Source: Psittacicella hinzii
Lineage (GTDB): Bacteria > Pseudomonadota > Gammaproteobacteria > Enterobacterales > Psittacicellaceae
Length of the DNA: 35,220 nt
NCBI RefSeq assembly: GCF_003585885.1
Contig: NZ_NRHC01000104.1
Coordinates: 1 to 35,220 of the forward strand
Direction of reading: 5' to 3'
Both the position numbers and the translations under genes were made by a program. Below the pieces are notes generated by a model, which did no database searches, was not told where the DNA came from, and saw only the letters and a program-made list of their open reading frames with translations. This document shows, one piece after another, positions 1 to 7,936 of the stretch (the first letter of the stretch is position 1; every line of letters begins with the position of its first letter).

Positions 1-333
1 GAACTAGGTAACTTAGGTTTCAATGAAGTTTTACAACAAGCTCGAGAATTAATTGAACCTAAAGCACGTATTTCTTTTCCCTTAACCAAAAAGTACGATG
101 TAGAATCAATATCTGGTAAAAAAGTTTTAATCAAAGATATAGATGCCTATAAAAATCAGATTATTGCTAACATTAAGGAAAATATTACCTTACTAGAAGC
201 TCTTGAAGAACAACTGAAAGATACAATTGATGAAATTGGTAAACTCTACCATGCTGCTATTGACCAAGTTGATGAAATTTTTAAAATCAATGAGAACTTC
301 CTCAAGAATACCAAACTCTCACAGCAATTTTAG
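1..333 (+). CDS. C-terminal end of an unidentified protein (partial)
   Basis: Frame 1 is open from the first base of the window to a TAG at 331-333, giving 110 residues of a protein whose start lies outside. The first 50 residues are mixed; from about residue 55 to the end the sequence is rich in Glu, Lys, Ile, Asn and Leu in a heptad-like pattern, so a long helix or coiled coil is likely. No catalytic motif, signal peptide or membrane segment is visible. The codon use fits the neighbouring genes and a strong terminator follows within 20 bases, which supports it being a real gene end. I do not recognise the family. Confidence 0.7.
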   Translation, partial: ELGNLGFNEVLQQARELIEPKARISFPLTKKYDVESISGKKVLIKDIDAYKNQIIANIKENITLLEALEEQLKDTIDEIGKLYHAAIDQVDEIFKINENFLKNTKLSQQF

Positions 334-348
334 AATTTTCTTGGCACG

Positions 349-388
349 AAAAAGTCCTCAGAACAATTTCTTGTTCCGAGGACTTTTT
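349..388. terminator. Bidirectional intrinsic terminator
   Basis: AAAAAGTCCTC at the left arm pairs with GAGGACTTTTT at the right arm, with a further GAACA/TGTTC inner stem. A-run and T-run flank both sides, so it can stop the rightward gene ending at 333 and the leftward autotransporter transcript ending at 491. Confidence 0.85.
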
Positions 389-422
389 ACTTTCAGAATA
401 AAAATTTGTACCTAAAGCACTT

Positions 423-480
423 AAGTTAACTAAGTTGCTAAGGATAAGTTCCTAAGTTCCTAAGTTCCTAAATTCGCTAA
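423..480. repeat. 8-bp tandem repeat, unit TAAGTTCC
   Basis: Three exact copies of TAAGTTCC (445-468) are flanked by degenerate copies (TAAGTTAA, TAAGTTGC, TAAATTCG). The array lies in the 3' untranslated stretch of the autotransporter gene, between its stop and the terminator. It is probably a slippage-generated microsatellite. Confidence 0.75.
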
Positions 481-490
481 GAGACAACTC

Positions 491-3400
491 TTAGAATTTG
501 TAATCTAAAGCAAGTTTAACTGCTTTTTGATTCCAATCAGCAGTTTTCTCTAGATTACCACCTAAAGAGATCTTGAAGTTATTAGTTAAGTTAATGCTAT
601 AACCTAGGTTTAAACGAGCTAGGAAGTCATTATCAAACACTTGACCAGTTGTTGAACCATCTGCAAGTCTTAACTTGTAATCACTACCAGCAACTTTACC
701 TGTAACGCTTAAACCAGCTTCAACTGCTGAGTTAAAACCAAAGGTTTTGAACTGCGTAAATGCTTTTACACCAGCATGCGCAAATAGTTGTTTATACCAA
801 CGACTTTGTGCTGATAAAGACACTAACTGCGAAGCAGCGTTAGTTGCACTTTCGTTAAAGCTATCTTGGTGCGTAAACTCTGCTGTTAAACCACCGTTTA
901 CAATTAAGCCTCTTTCTAGGTTACCTAGAGCTAACCAACCCGCTGATAAGTCTAAACCATAGTTTTGACTATCAAAGTTTACTTTTTGGTCGGCGTCCGA
1001 GAACACGGTACGCGTTACTTTAAAGTCATTAAAGTTAGCGTATAGAGTAGCACCATAGTATACACGCTCAAGCGCTTTACCAAAGCTTGCACTAAAGCCA
1101 TAAGATTTAACTTTAGCAAAACCTGCAGTGATATTTGAAGTTGCAGAACCTTCATCCCAGTTACCGCTTAGGGTTTGCACTGCAAAACCTAAGTTATAAC
1201 CAGTTAAGGTTTGCGTATAAGCACCTACAGTGTAAGCATTAGCATCTAAATGACCTTTTAAGCTCGAGTTGCTATCCCAATCTTGCCAACGATAACTATA
1301 GTCAGCGTAAGCATGCCATTGGTTATCTAAGCTCGCAAAACGTCCTAAAGCTACATTACTAAAATCTAACAGATTAGTACGTGCTTGTTGGCTTGTTGCT
1401 TGTAATAAGTTGCTATAGATAGTACCTGAAGCACGTAAAAGTAAGTCGTTTAACTCACTTGCGCTTAAGCTTTGTACATTACTTGCTTGGTTGATAATTG
1501 AATCATCTGCTGTTAAGGCAACTCCATCTGTACTTGCCGTACTTGTTAAAGCAACATCAGCAGATGAAGCTGTAGCTGTAGTTGCTACAGAATCTGCAGA
1601 AGTTAAGCTAACGCCAGTGCTCACTTCACCCGTACCTGTTACTGTAACTTGACTTGCAGTTGTTGTAATTGCATCTGCAGCAGTTAAGAGTTTATCAACT
1701 TGACTAGCACCTGCGCTATAAGCTTGGTAATCTGCTTGGCTAACTTCAGCACTTGTTAAGTAAGTTGAAGCCGAGCTTGCGGTTAAATTAACATAAACTG
1801 AAGTTGAGTTTTGTAAAACTGTACAGTTTACTGTCGCTGAATCATCGTAATCAGAAACGATTTGATCAAAGTTACCCGTAATATTTTTTGCGGTTAAAAC
1901 TTTAACTTGAGTTGTTTTACCAGTGTTTACGTAAGCTTTAGTGTTGATTAAAGCTAAAGTACCATCTAAGGTAGCATTACCTGAAACGTTTACAAAGTAA
2001 GATAAGTTTGTTGCTAAAGTAGCATTATCTTTATTTACAAAATTTCCAGAAATTTGCGTATTTTGTAATTGTAAATAACCGTTGTTAGTAACATTAGCTA
2101 AAGTTGCATTGTACGCTGCTGCACGACCAAAAGAGTTGATGTATAGGTTACTTTTTAAGCTAACAGTTGTTTCATTGGTACCACCAATGCCAGCACTACT
2201 TTTATCTTGTAGAACTAAAACACCACCTTTAACTACAGTATCACCTGTATAGGTGTTGTTGCTACCAGTTAATACTAACTGGTCATCAGAGTTTGCACCC
2301 TCAACAACTAAACCATAGTTACCTGTAATGTTGTTATTAAAGAAATAACGCTTACCTGTACCAGAGATATTAGCATTAAAGTCACCAAAGACAAAAGCAC
2401 CCGGACCATTTAAAGCTACAGAGGCGTCAATTACCCCCCAGCCAAACACATCATCAACACCTTGCTCACCAATATCGTAAGCAGTAGTTAAAAGAGTAGT
2501 TTTTAATTGTTTTGCTGTCATCCAGTCAAACTGCTCTTTTACCATAGCAGCTACTGCAGAAACAATTGGTGCAGATCCTGAAGTACCTACGAAAGTTCTT
2601 GAACCTGAAGCATTGTAATTAGCTACATCCCAAGTATAAGCACCAGCCACACAGTTATATTTAACTACACCACACTGTAAAGCAGCAGTAATTGCCCCTG
2701 TGCTATAACCTACAATACCTGCAACGTATAAACTTGATGAAAATTGTGAGTTAGTGGTAGTATTTTCACTTAAAGCGGTAGTGTTTGAAACTTGGTTTTT
2801 CGCTTTATTCGCAACTGCTGTATAAGCGTTATTAACGTCTAAGGTGTAACCAGTTACTACGATCATCGCATCAGCGATATCGTTATCTTGCGAGAATTGA
2901 TATAGTGATGAATTAGTGTCTAATCCACGACCATAATTTACATCAGTCCAAGATGAGGTTACAGAACTATCAGCTTGGTATTTTGCTTGTAAGTAAGCAA
3001 GATAATCGTAGTTACCTGATGAGAAAATAAATAATGGAGTGTCGCTCTTAGCAGTAATCGTTTTTAAAGCACTATATGCGCTCGTATAAGAACTCGCTGT
3101 AATAATGTCTTTAGTTTCTGTATCAGTAACTAAATAAGGAATATAGTACGAGTTATTAATAATCGACGCAGAGGTGTTATACATTGCTGTATAAATTTCA
3201 CCTAGTAAATTATTTGCTGAGTAGTTATTTAACTGATTGTAGTAAATAGTTACATTCGGCGTTAAACCGTTGTAAGTAGTATTTCTCTGCGCAGCAATAA
3301 TTGCCGCTACAGTTGTTCCGTGATCTGAATCAGATCCTAGAATAGTATTATTTGTAGTATCTGTTGAATACTGGTTTGTAGTTACAACTTCATTGAAGTT

Positions 3401-4006
3401 TGAAGAGTTAAAACCTTCCCAAGATTTATTTAAAGAACCGTCAATTAGACCTACTTTTACATTTGAACCAGTGAAGCTAGTGCTGTTCTCTGCTAAAGTA
3501 GCTTGTTTGTCGTAGTAAGAAGCTGAAGAACCAGTTACTGATAAGTAGTATTTACTACCATTAACTGTAACTCCTTCACCAGAAACTACGTTTACTAGAC
3601 CAAGAGCTAGTAAGTTATTGTAGTTTACGGCATTGCCTGAACTTTTATCTGTAGGCCAACCTGTTAAAGTTGTGTTACCTGTAGAAGTGTGAGAAATGGT
3701 AAACGCATTTGTATTTGCGGTCTGTGAACTTGTAAATGAAGCATTTGCTACAGATTGAGCACTGGTATTCGCAAAAGAAACGTCAGTTAAAGTAACGTTA
3801 TAATCATTTGTTGCAGAACCATTAGTCGGAAGAACTAACTGCGTAGTTGAAACTGCAGTTAAAGCTGTAGATAAAGAAGTTGAAGCTGTGTTTGACGCTT
3901 GGCTGCCACCACCGCCACCACCTCCACAAGAAGCTAGCAGAATAGCCGAAATAACTGCAACGATTGAATTGTTTAGGCTATTTAGTTTTAACTTTCTAAT
4001 ACTCAT
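491..4006 (-). CDS. Subtilisin-like autotransporter lipoprotein (NalP/SphB1-like)
   Basis: A 1171-residue type Va autotransporter with an S8 protease passenger. The N-terminus is a lipoprotein signal: basic start, hydrophobic core, then LLAS-C with Cys27 as lipidation site, followed by seven glycines. The catalytic triad is visible as Asp189 (VGLIDG), His229 (SDHGT) and Ser476 (GTSGSAP), with Asn332 as oxyanion residue. A passenger-associated repeat (YTGDTVVKGGVLVLQ) lies near residues 585-600, a Ser/Thr/Ala-rich linker near 780-870, and a C-terminal beta-barrel from about 886 to the terminal Phe1171 (LALDYKF). Family knowledge: NalP and SphB1 are surface-anchored lipoproteins that cleave other surface proteins, so a maturation protease is the likely role. 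No clear Shine-Dalgarno precedes the ATG. The gene stands alone, with about 590 bp upstream for its promoter. The protein type is confident; its substrate is unknown. Confidence 0.9.
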   Translation of the reverse strand: MSIRKLKLNSLNNSIVAVISAILLASCGGGGGGGSQASNTASTSLSTALTAVSTTQLVLPTNGSATNDYNVTLTDVSFANTSAQSVANASFTSSQTANTNAFTISHTSTGNTTLTGWPTDKSSGNAVNYNNLLALGLVNVVSGEGVTVNGSKYYLSVTGSSASYYDKQATLAENSTSFTGSNVKVGLIDGSLNKSWEGFNSSNFNEVVTTNQYSTDTTNNTILGSDSDHGTTVAAIIAAQRNTTYNGLTPNVTIYYNQLNNYSANNLLGEIYTAMYNTSASIINNSYYIPYLVTDTETKDIITASSYTSAYSALKTITAKSDTPLFIFSSGNYDYLAYLQAKYQADSSVTSSWTDVNYGRGLDTNSSLYQFSQDNDIADAMIVVTGYTLDVNNAYTAVANKAKNQVSNTTALSENTTTNSQFSSSLYVAGIVGYSTGAITAALQCGVVKYNCVAGAYTWDVANYNASGSRTFVGTSGSAPIVSAVAAMVKEQFDWMTAKQLKTTLLTTAYDIGEQGVDDVFGWGVIDASVALNGPGAFVFGDFNANISGTGKRYFFNNNITGNYGLVVEGANSDDQLVLTGSNNTYTGDTVVKGGVLVLQDKSSAGIGGTNETTVSLKSNLYINSFGRAAAYNATLANVTNNGYLQLQNTQISGNFVNKDNATLATNLSYFVNVSGNATLDGTLALINTKAYVNTGKTTQVKVLTAKNITGNFDQIVSDYDDSATVNCTVLQNSTSVYVNLTASSASTYLTSAEVSQADYQAYSAGASQVDKLLTAADAITTTASQVTVTGTGEVSTGVSLTSADSVATTATASSADVALTSTASTDGVALTADDSIINQASNVQSLSASELNDLLLRASGTIYSNLLQATSQQARTNLLDFSNVALGRFASLDNQWHAYADYSYRWQDWDSNSSLKGHLDANAYTVGAYTQTLTGYNLGFAVQTLSGNWDEGSATSNITAGFAKVKSYGFSASFGKALERVYYGATLYANFNDFKVTRTVFSDADQKVNFDSQNYGLDLSAGWLALGNLERGLIVNGGLTAEFTHQDSFNESATNAASQLVSLSAQSRWYKQLFAHAGVKAFTQFKTFGFNSAVEAGLSVTGKVAGSDYKLRLADGSTTGQVFDNDFLARLNLGYSINLTNNFKISLGGNLEKTADWNQKAVKLALDYKF

Positions 4007-4597
4007 ATTAAAAATACCAAATAATTCCGAATTGAATCTTTTTCACTAGGTAACTTTATCGTGATATCAATTATCCACTAAAAAAAATACCTAGAGATCT
4101 TATTTATAAAAAAGAGCCAAAACTTGAGAATTTTATCCTTTTATCTTAAGGGGAATACTGTAATAAAATTTGCCAAAATATATCTCTTATTATACCCTTA
4201 ACTAGCTGTTAATTACTCAAGAATTACACAATTTAAAGCGCATTTTTACCAAAAAATGGCAATTACCTCTTACAACCTCACAGACTTAAAGTAACTTTGC
4301 GCAAAAACTTAGATTTTCTCTCCAAGTTTAGAGGAGTTTTTACTTAATTCGCGTTTATTGGATTCGTGCTTACTTAAGACTCTCTATCCTAAGTCTTGTT
4401 TACTCAAACTTCATTTACTTGAGTTAATTTTACCTAAGCCTCATTTACTCTTTTTTTCTGATCTCTAAAACAAGAAAAGAGGAAAGCTAGAGCTTTTCCA
4501 AGCTCCGGCTTTCCTCTTATAACCTAATATGCAACTTTTAATTTACAAGTTGTTACAGAAAAGTATTGAACTACTAGTCTTCCCTAACAAGTGCTAG
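4007..4597. other. Intergenic region upstream of the autotransporter gene
   Basis: AT-rich gap holding the promoter side of the autotransporter gene (4007 to about 4200) and, at the other end, the terminator of azlCD. Between 4330 and 4450 there are degenerate short repeats built on TTTACTTAA/TTTACTCAA-like words. No ORF or clear sigma-70 promoter could be assigned. Confidence 0.5.
4477..4518 (-). terminator. Terminator of the azlC-azlD operon
   Basis: AAGAGGAAAGC (4477-4487) pairs with GCTTTCCTCTT (4508-4518), and inside it GAGCTT (4490-4495) pairs with AAGCTC (4500-4505). Read on the minus strand the hairpin is followed by TTTTCTTGTTTT. It lies about 80 bp after the azlD stop. Confidence 0.8.
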
Positions 4598-5200
4598 TTA
4601 ACTAGCTGATTCTTTATCATCTTCTTGTTGTTTGTTCTGTTCTTTTAAAGAATTAAGCTTATCCATAGCTGCTACTGTACGAGCAATCTTCTGACTGTCT
4701 TCAGCACTTTCAGCAAAAGCTAAAGTATCTAAACTCGAAGTTTGATCTTCATATTTTGCTTCAAGATCTTCAGGAGAATTTTTACGTAAACGTAAAGTTC
4801 TTAGTGGATTTAAACCTGCAAACTTCGCACGGTTTGGCATAAAGCAGAAAATTGTTAGCACTGCTAACCATGGTACACTTACACAAGCAATCCCCAAGAT
4901 CACCGCTAAAAACGTACTTTTAAAGCGAATGTAGATTGCGAGAACTAGAACTAATGCCACTACTTGACTGCCAATTAATCCCCAATCCACCTGTTCCGCA
5001 TTAACATCTGGAATTGATAAACTCGCAAACGTCAGAATGGTCATAATACACAGACTTAAACTGCGATTTAAGGCAACTAACCATTGCGCTTGTAAAACTT
5101 TTTTCGGTACTAGAAGTGGTAAACAACGAGATAAAGCTGTACCCGCAGCTAATACCAACATCATGAGTAAATAATCAAGATTACTAAATTCAGGCATCAT
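4598..5200 (-). CDS. azlD: AzlD-family branched-chain amino-acid exporter subunit, with C-terminal extension
   Basis: Small membrane partner of AzlC; the AzlCD (YgaZH) pair exports branched-chain amino acids such as valine. Residues 1-115 contain about four hydrophobic helices and the family feature of an Arg and Pro after the first helix (SRCLPLLVP). AzlD proteins are usually about 110 residues; this one has 200. The extra 85 residues are hydrophilic, rich in Glu, Lys and Gln (AAMDKLNSLKEQNKQQE) and probably cytoplasmic. A strong Shine-Dalgarno AGGAGGT (5209-5215) lies inside the end of azlC, 8 bases before this ATG, and only two bases separate the genes, so the two are translationally linked. 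The extension has no function I recognise. Confidence 0.88.
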   Translation of the reverse strand: MMPEFSNLDYLLMMLVLAAGTALSRCLPLLVPKKVLQAQWLVALNRSLSLCIMTILTFASLSIPDVNAEQVDWGLIGSQVVALVLVLAIYIRFKSTFLAVILGIACVSVPWLAVLTIFCFMPNRAKFAGLNPLRTLRLRKNSPEDLEAKYEDQTSSLDTLAFAESAEDSQKIARTVAAMDKLNSLKEQNKQQEDDKESAS

Positions 5201-5202
5201 AA

Positions 5203-5964
5203 CTATTTACCTCCTGCCATTTTATTACTCGCAAAACTGCGCAGTAAAATACATAAAGCACAAAATAAAATTGATGCCAGAATTAACCAATTGGCAAAGA
5301 ATACTTTAGCTAGCACAAAAGCAACTACGGCTAACGCCACGCCAAAGTAAGATTTATTCTTCTTGAATTGCTCATATGCCAAAATAATAAAGAGTGCGGC
5401 TAAAGCAAAATCTAAATGAGGTACCAAATTTCCAATAAACCCACCGAGTACTACCCCCACTAAAGTCGAAACAAACCAATAGAAAGCTAAAATTAAATTC
5501 GTACGCAGTAAGTTTAACTCACGTACTTTTTCACTTTCAAGCGACATTAAAGCAAAGGACTGATCGGTAATTGTAACAGCTTCAAAGAGTTTACGACAAA
5601 GGTTTTTGCTCATAGTTGGCGCTAAAGCAATCGTATAGAAAATATGACGTAAACTAATAATAAATGACGTCAAGAACAACGAACTAAAACTAGCCTGCGC
5701 AGCCATTAACGGAATTGCTGCAAATTGCACCGATCCCGAAAACACTATTAAACTTGAAAGTAAGGTAAACCAAACCGGCAAACCTACACTAATTGCCAAC
5801 ACCCCATAAGCTCCACCTACTGCCAAAAATGCAATAAAAATTGGCAGAGTATTTTTTGCTAAAGTACTCCAACTAATTAGCAAGTCAGCATCATTTACCA
5901 TTTGCTGGGCAGTTTCTTTTTGCTGACTAAGTAATTGATTTTCTTTACTTGAATCTTCAGACAT
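5203..5964 (-). CDS. azlC: AzlC-family branched-chain amino-acid exporter, large subunit
   Basis: A 253-residue inner-membrane permease of the AzlC/YgaZ family. Hallmarks are FSGSVQFAA near residue 76, the LRHIFY motif near 105, TDQSFALM near 132, and about seven or eight hydrophobic segments from residue 38 to the end. The first 35 residues are a hydrophilic Gln/Glu-rich tail. It should form the amino-acid efflux system with the adjacent AzlD. The ATG is preceded by AGGTTA about 6 bases upstream. The leader contains a stable hairpin (5986-6004) and, further up, a nine-copy octamer repeat, both possible control elements. It is the first gene of a two-gene operon ended by the hairpin at 4477-4518. 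Confidence 0.9.
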   Translation of the reverse strand: MSEDSSKENQLLSQQKETAQQMVNDADLLISWSTLAKNTLPIFIAFLAVGGAYGVLAISVGLPVWFTLLSSLIVFSGSVQFAAIPLMAAQASFSSLFLTSFIISLRHIFYTIALAPTMSKNLCRKLFEAVTITDQSFALMSLESEKVRELNLLRTNLILAFYWFVSTLVGVVLGGFIGNLVPHLDFALAALFIILAYEQFKKNKSYFGVALAVVAFVLAKVFFANWLILASILFCALCILLRSFASNKMAGGK

Positions 5965-5985
5965 AAGTAACCTAATAATCTAACT

Positions 5986-6004
5986 AGCAAAGCCGTGCTT
6001 TGCT
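5986..6004 (-). promoter_or_regulatory. Hairpin in the azlC 5' leader
   Basis: AGCAAAGC (5986-5993) and GCTTTGCT (5997-6004) form a perfect 8-bp stem with a 3-base loop, 22 bases before the azlC ATG. There is no U-run, so it is not a terminator. It could affect translation or mRNA stability. Confidence 0.45.
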
Positions 6005-6120
6005 CACAAACATAATTAACCAAATAAACAGTATAAACACACAGCAATAACCAGTGCTCAAAATAACCTGCGCTCAAATAACTAACTCTCACTTAGCCAG
6101 CTAGTAGAATAGCAGGCTAG

Positions 6121-6192
6121 CAAGTTAGCAAGTTAGAAAGTTAGAAAGTTAGCAAGTTAGAAAGTTAGCAAGTTAGCAAGTTAGCAAGTTAG
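6121..6192. repeat. Nine-copy octamer array, unit (C/A)AAGTTAG
   Basis: Exactly nine contiguous 8-bp units fill 72 bp; six read CAAGTTAG and three AAAGTTAG. The array lies about 155-230 bp upstream of azlC and downstream of rpsO. The unit length is not a multiple of three and the tract is non-coding, so copy-number change would alter only spacing. Confidence 0.9.
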
Positions 6193-6337
6193 CAAACTGA
6201 CTGCAGGATAAGTCAACTGAGTTATTGCGTTATCTTTGATTTTAGCAAAAAAGGCAAAGAAAGCAAGGGGTTACCTTAGGAAATATCACAGCAATAGTTA
6301 ATCTCATCGCCTCTCCCCAAATTACAGACAAAAGAAA

Positions 6338-6364
6338 AAGACCTTTAGCAAAGCTAAAAGTCTT
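6338..6364 (-). terminator. rpsO terminator
   Basis: On the minus strand AAGAC-TTTTAGC pairs with GCTAAA-GGTCTT, followed by TTTTCTTTT. It lies about 60 bases after the rpsO stop. Confidence 0.8.
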
Positions 6365-6427
6365 AATGAATATATTTTATTGAATCTTATTAATTATAAA
6401 AAGTAGGAACGAAAGCTCCAAAACAAA

Positions 6428-6697
6428 TTAGCGACGTAAACCTAATGTCGTTACGATGTTAACGTATTTTTGAACATCAGTACGTTTTAAGTAGTCTAAT
6501 AATTTACGACGTTTAGAAACCATACGTAATAAGCCACGACGACCGTGGTGATCTTTAGTATGAACACGGAAGTGGTCTTGTAAGTGGTTGATTTGCGCAG
6601 TTAATAACGCGATTTGCACTTCAGAAGAACCAGTATCCTTTTCTGTACGACCAAATTTAGCTAAAATTTCAGCTTTTTGTTCTGAACTTAGAGACAT
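6428..6697 (-). CDS. rpsO: 30S ribosomal protein S15
   Basis: An 89-residue protein matching S15 along its whole length: [12 protein letters not shown] start, [18 protein letters not shown] near residue 15, the rRNA-contact segment [12 protein letters not shown] near residue 44, and the ending [22 protein letters not shown]15 binds 16S rRNA early in 30S assembly. I chose the ATG at 6697 because it has AGGAAA about 7 bases upstream and gives the family length; an upstream in-frame start adds 13 unrelated residues. It is not followed by pnp as in E. coli. A TATACT sequence near 6758 is a possible -10 element. S15 leaders in other bacteria are autoregulated; I cannot confirm a matching fold here. 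Confidence 0.97.
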   Translation of the reverse strand: MSLSSEQKAEILAKFGRTEKDTGSSEVQIALLTAQINHLQDHFRVHTKDHHGRRGLLRMVSKRRKLLDYLKRTDVQKYVNIVTTLGLRR

Positions 6698-6823
6698 ATT
6701 TAATTTCCTATATAAAAAAATTATTACTAAACTCACCTGATACCGATCTCTAACTCAGTATAGGCGCAATTACTAAAGAGTACTTTTTTTATTTCGATCT
6801 ACTTTAATAATTAATCCTGATCA

Positions 6824-6882
6824 CATTTTGAAACTATAGAACATTCTATTTCTTAGAGTAAGATAGAACAAATTTCAAAATG
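6824..6882. repeat. Nested inverted repeat upstream of rpsO
   Basis: CATTTTGAAA (6824-6833) and TTTCAAAATG (6873-6882) are perfect 10-bp arms. The 39-bp interval contains a second inverted repeat (TTCTAT...ATAGAA with CTTA/TAAG inside). It lies about 130-185 bp upstream of rpsO. It may be an operator or a structured RNA; there is no U-run. Confidence 0.6.
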
Positions 6883-7010
6883 CGACTGCTATTATAACAA
6901 ATATAAAGTTACTTAGTTAGACTTTTTTTGTTTTCTTGAAGAAAAATCAAACGATAAAAGTTTTTCCCTGCAAGCTCTTCCTGAACTAGAGAACAAAGCA
7001 CAAGTTTTAA

Positions 7011-7065
7011 ATAATGTACTAATAATGTACGCATAATGTACTAATAATGTACTAATAATGTACGC
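7011..7065. repeat. Five-copy 11-bp tandem array, unit ATAATGTAC(TA/GC)
   Basis: Five contiguous 11-bp units (starts 7011, 7022, 7033, 7044, 7055), each ATAATGTAC plus TA or GC. The period is about one helical turn, so the GTAC cores all sit on one face. It ends about 140 bp upstream of the extended -10 promoter at 7227. Confidence 0.85.
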
Positions 7066-7203
7066 TTAAACTTTAATCCTCTTCAAGCAAGGAGACATAA
7101 AAATAGCAACCTAAAATAGTGAGAGAAGCAACTAGAAAAACAGCTGTAAAAATAGCAAGAGAAATCATTAGCCAAAGTATAAGAGAAAAAATTATATTCT
7201 CTT

Positions 7204-7232
7204 CTGAAAATATAGTAGTTCTTTGCTATAAT
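7204..7232 (+). promoter_or_regulatory. Extended -10 sigma-70 promoter
   Basis: A perfect TATAAT (7227-7232) with extended TGC upstream (TGCTATAAT) and CTGAAA at 17-bp spacing (7204-7209). It points at the small-RNA candidate below; predicted start about 7239. Confidence 0.65.
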
Positions 7233-7238
7233 ATTGTC

Positions 7239-7330
7239 CGTCAAATTGTACAAGCGTACAAATTCACTATAAAAAATTTTGACAAACTTAATAACACTAC
7301 AAAGTCGTCAGCTGACGACTTTTTGTTTTA
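7239..7330 (+). ncRNA. Candidate small RNA of about 90 nt
   Basis: Bounded by the extended -10 promoter at 7227-7232 and an intrinsic terminator at 7301-7330. Inside, TTGTAC (7246-7251) and GTACAA (7256-7261) form a hairpin with an AAGC loop, and a GTCAAATT/AATTTTGAC pairing can enclose it. A 33-base unstructured A-rich linker precedes the terminator. This is the layout of a trans-acting, possibly Hfq-bound small RNA. I do not recognise a known family. An ORF crossing it (7119-7352) is not protein-like. Confidence 0.55.
7301..7330 (+). terminator. Intrinsic terminator of the small RNA
   Basis: A perfect 22-base palindrome (7301-7322, arms AAAGTCGTCAG and CTGACGACTTT) runs directly into TTTTTGTTTT. 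No protein gene lies upstream on this strand, so it must end a non-coding transcript. Confidence 0.8.
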
Positions 7331-7685
7331 TCTAGCAACTGCTAGCAAGTAAATTCGTAAGCAGAGACCAAATAATTGCTAACTATCCTCTAAGAGAACT
7401 AACTAAATTCTGAGAGTTAACTAAATTCTAAGATTGGAAGAACAAAATTCTAAGAGCTAGCTAGCTTCTAAGAGACACAGAACAAAATAATCAGAGAATA
7501 ATATCTGATAAGCTTACAAAATTTACTTGCAAAACCTCATATTTTGCAGGTTCAATGGTTGCAAAGCAATAGTTTTGAAGCCCATAACAGCTAGTTTTCT
7601 ATCTACAAGTAGTTTATTTCTAAAAGAAATTACCTTAATAAACATACATATAACTAATAACCCTATAAAAATATGTCAAATATTT

Positions 7686-7714
7686 CTTATAGAACTCCTT
7701 GCTTACGTTATAAT
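7686..7714 (+). promoter_or_regulatory. Putative sigma-70 promoter
   Basis: A perfect TATAAT (7709-7714) with CTTATA (7686-7691) at 17-bp spacing; the -35 is weak (3 of 6). Predicted start about 7721. Confidence 0.45.
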
Positions 7715-7720
7715 ACAGAT

Positions 7721-7863
7721 ATAAATGAGCGATTACTCAATTAATAAAATTAATCCTCATGGTTGAAATAACTATAACTAAGCTTAATATCCTACGGTAT
7801 TACCTACCTATTACATGACAAGTGAGCATTCAAAAAGATTTTTGTACAAAAATCTTTTTGTTT
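7721..7863 (+). ncRNA. Candidate structured RNA or attenuated leader upstream of tetR
   Basis: Between a TATAAT promoter and a strong terminator lie two more hairpins: ATGAG-GATTA (7725-7735) with TAATC-CTCAT (7751-7760), a 10-bp stem with one bulged base; and TAATA-CC (7785-7792) with GGTATTA (7796-7802). The whole unit is about 140 nt. The tetR ATG is only 74 bases after the terminator, so it may be either an independent small RNA or a terminator-controlled leader of tetR. No known family recognised. Confidence 0.5.
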
Positions 7864-7870
7864 CCTCACT
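7821..7870. terminator. Long terminator hairpin upstream of tetR
   Basis: A perfect 30-base palindrome (7831-7860, core GTAC) is enclosed by AGTGAG (7821-7826) and CTCACT (7865-7870) across a 4x4 internal loop. A- and T-runs in the arms make it a possible terminator in both directions. Confidence 0.7.
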
Positions 7871-7936
7871 TTACTAGAGTGAGAATTTTTGCACTCTCTT
7901 ACTCTTCAACTAACATCAACCTATTTGGACTATATT

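Noticed and set aside
7119..7352. 77-codon open frame on the plus strand
   Set aside because: It runs through the TATAAT promoter and the palindromic terminator at 7301-7330, lacks a ribosome-binding site, and its composition is that of random AT-rich sequence.
7527..7724. 65-codon open frame on the plus strand
   Set aside because: No ribosome-binding site, no recognisable motif, and it overlaps the second promoter; hydrophobic residues follow from T-rich sequence.
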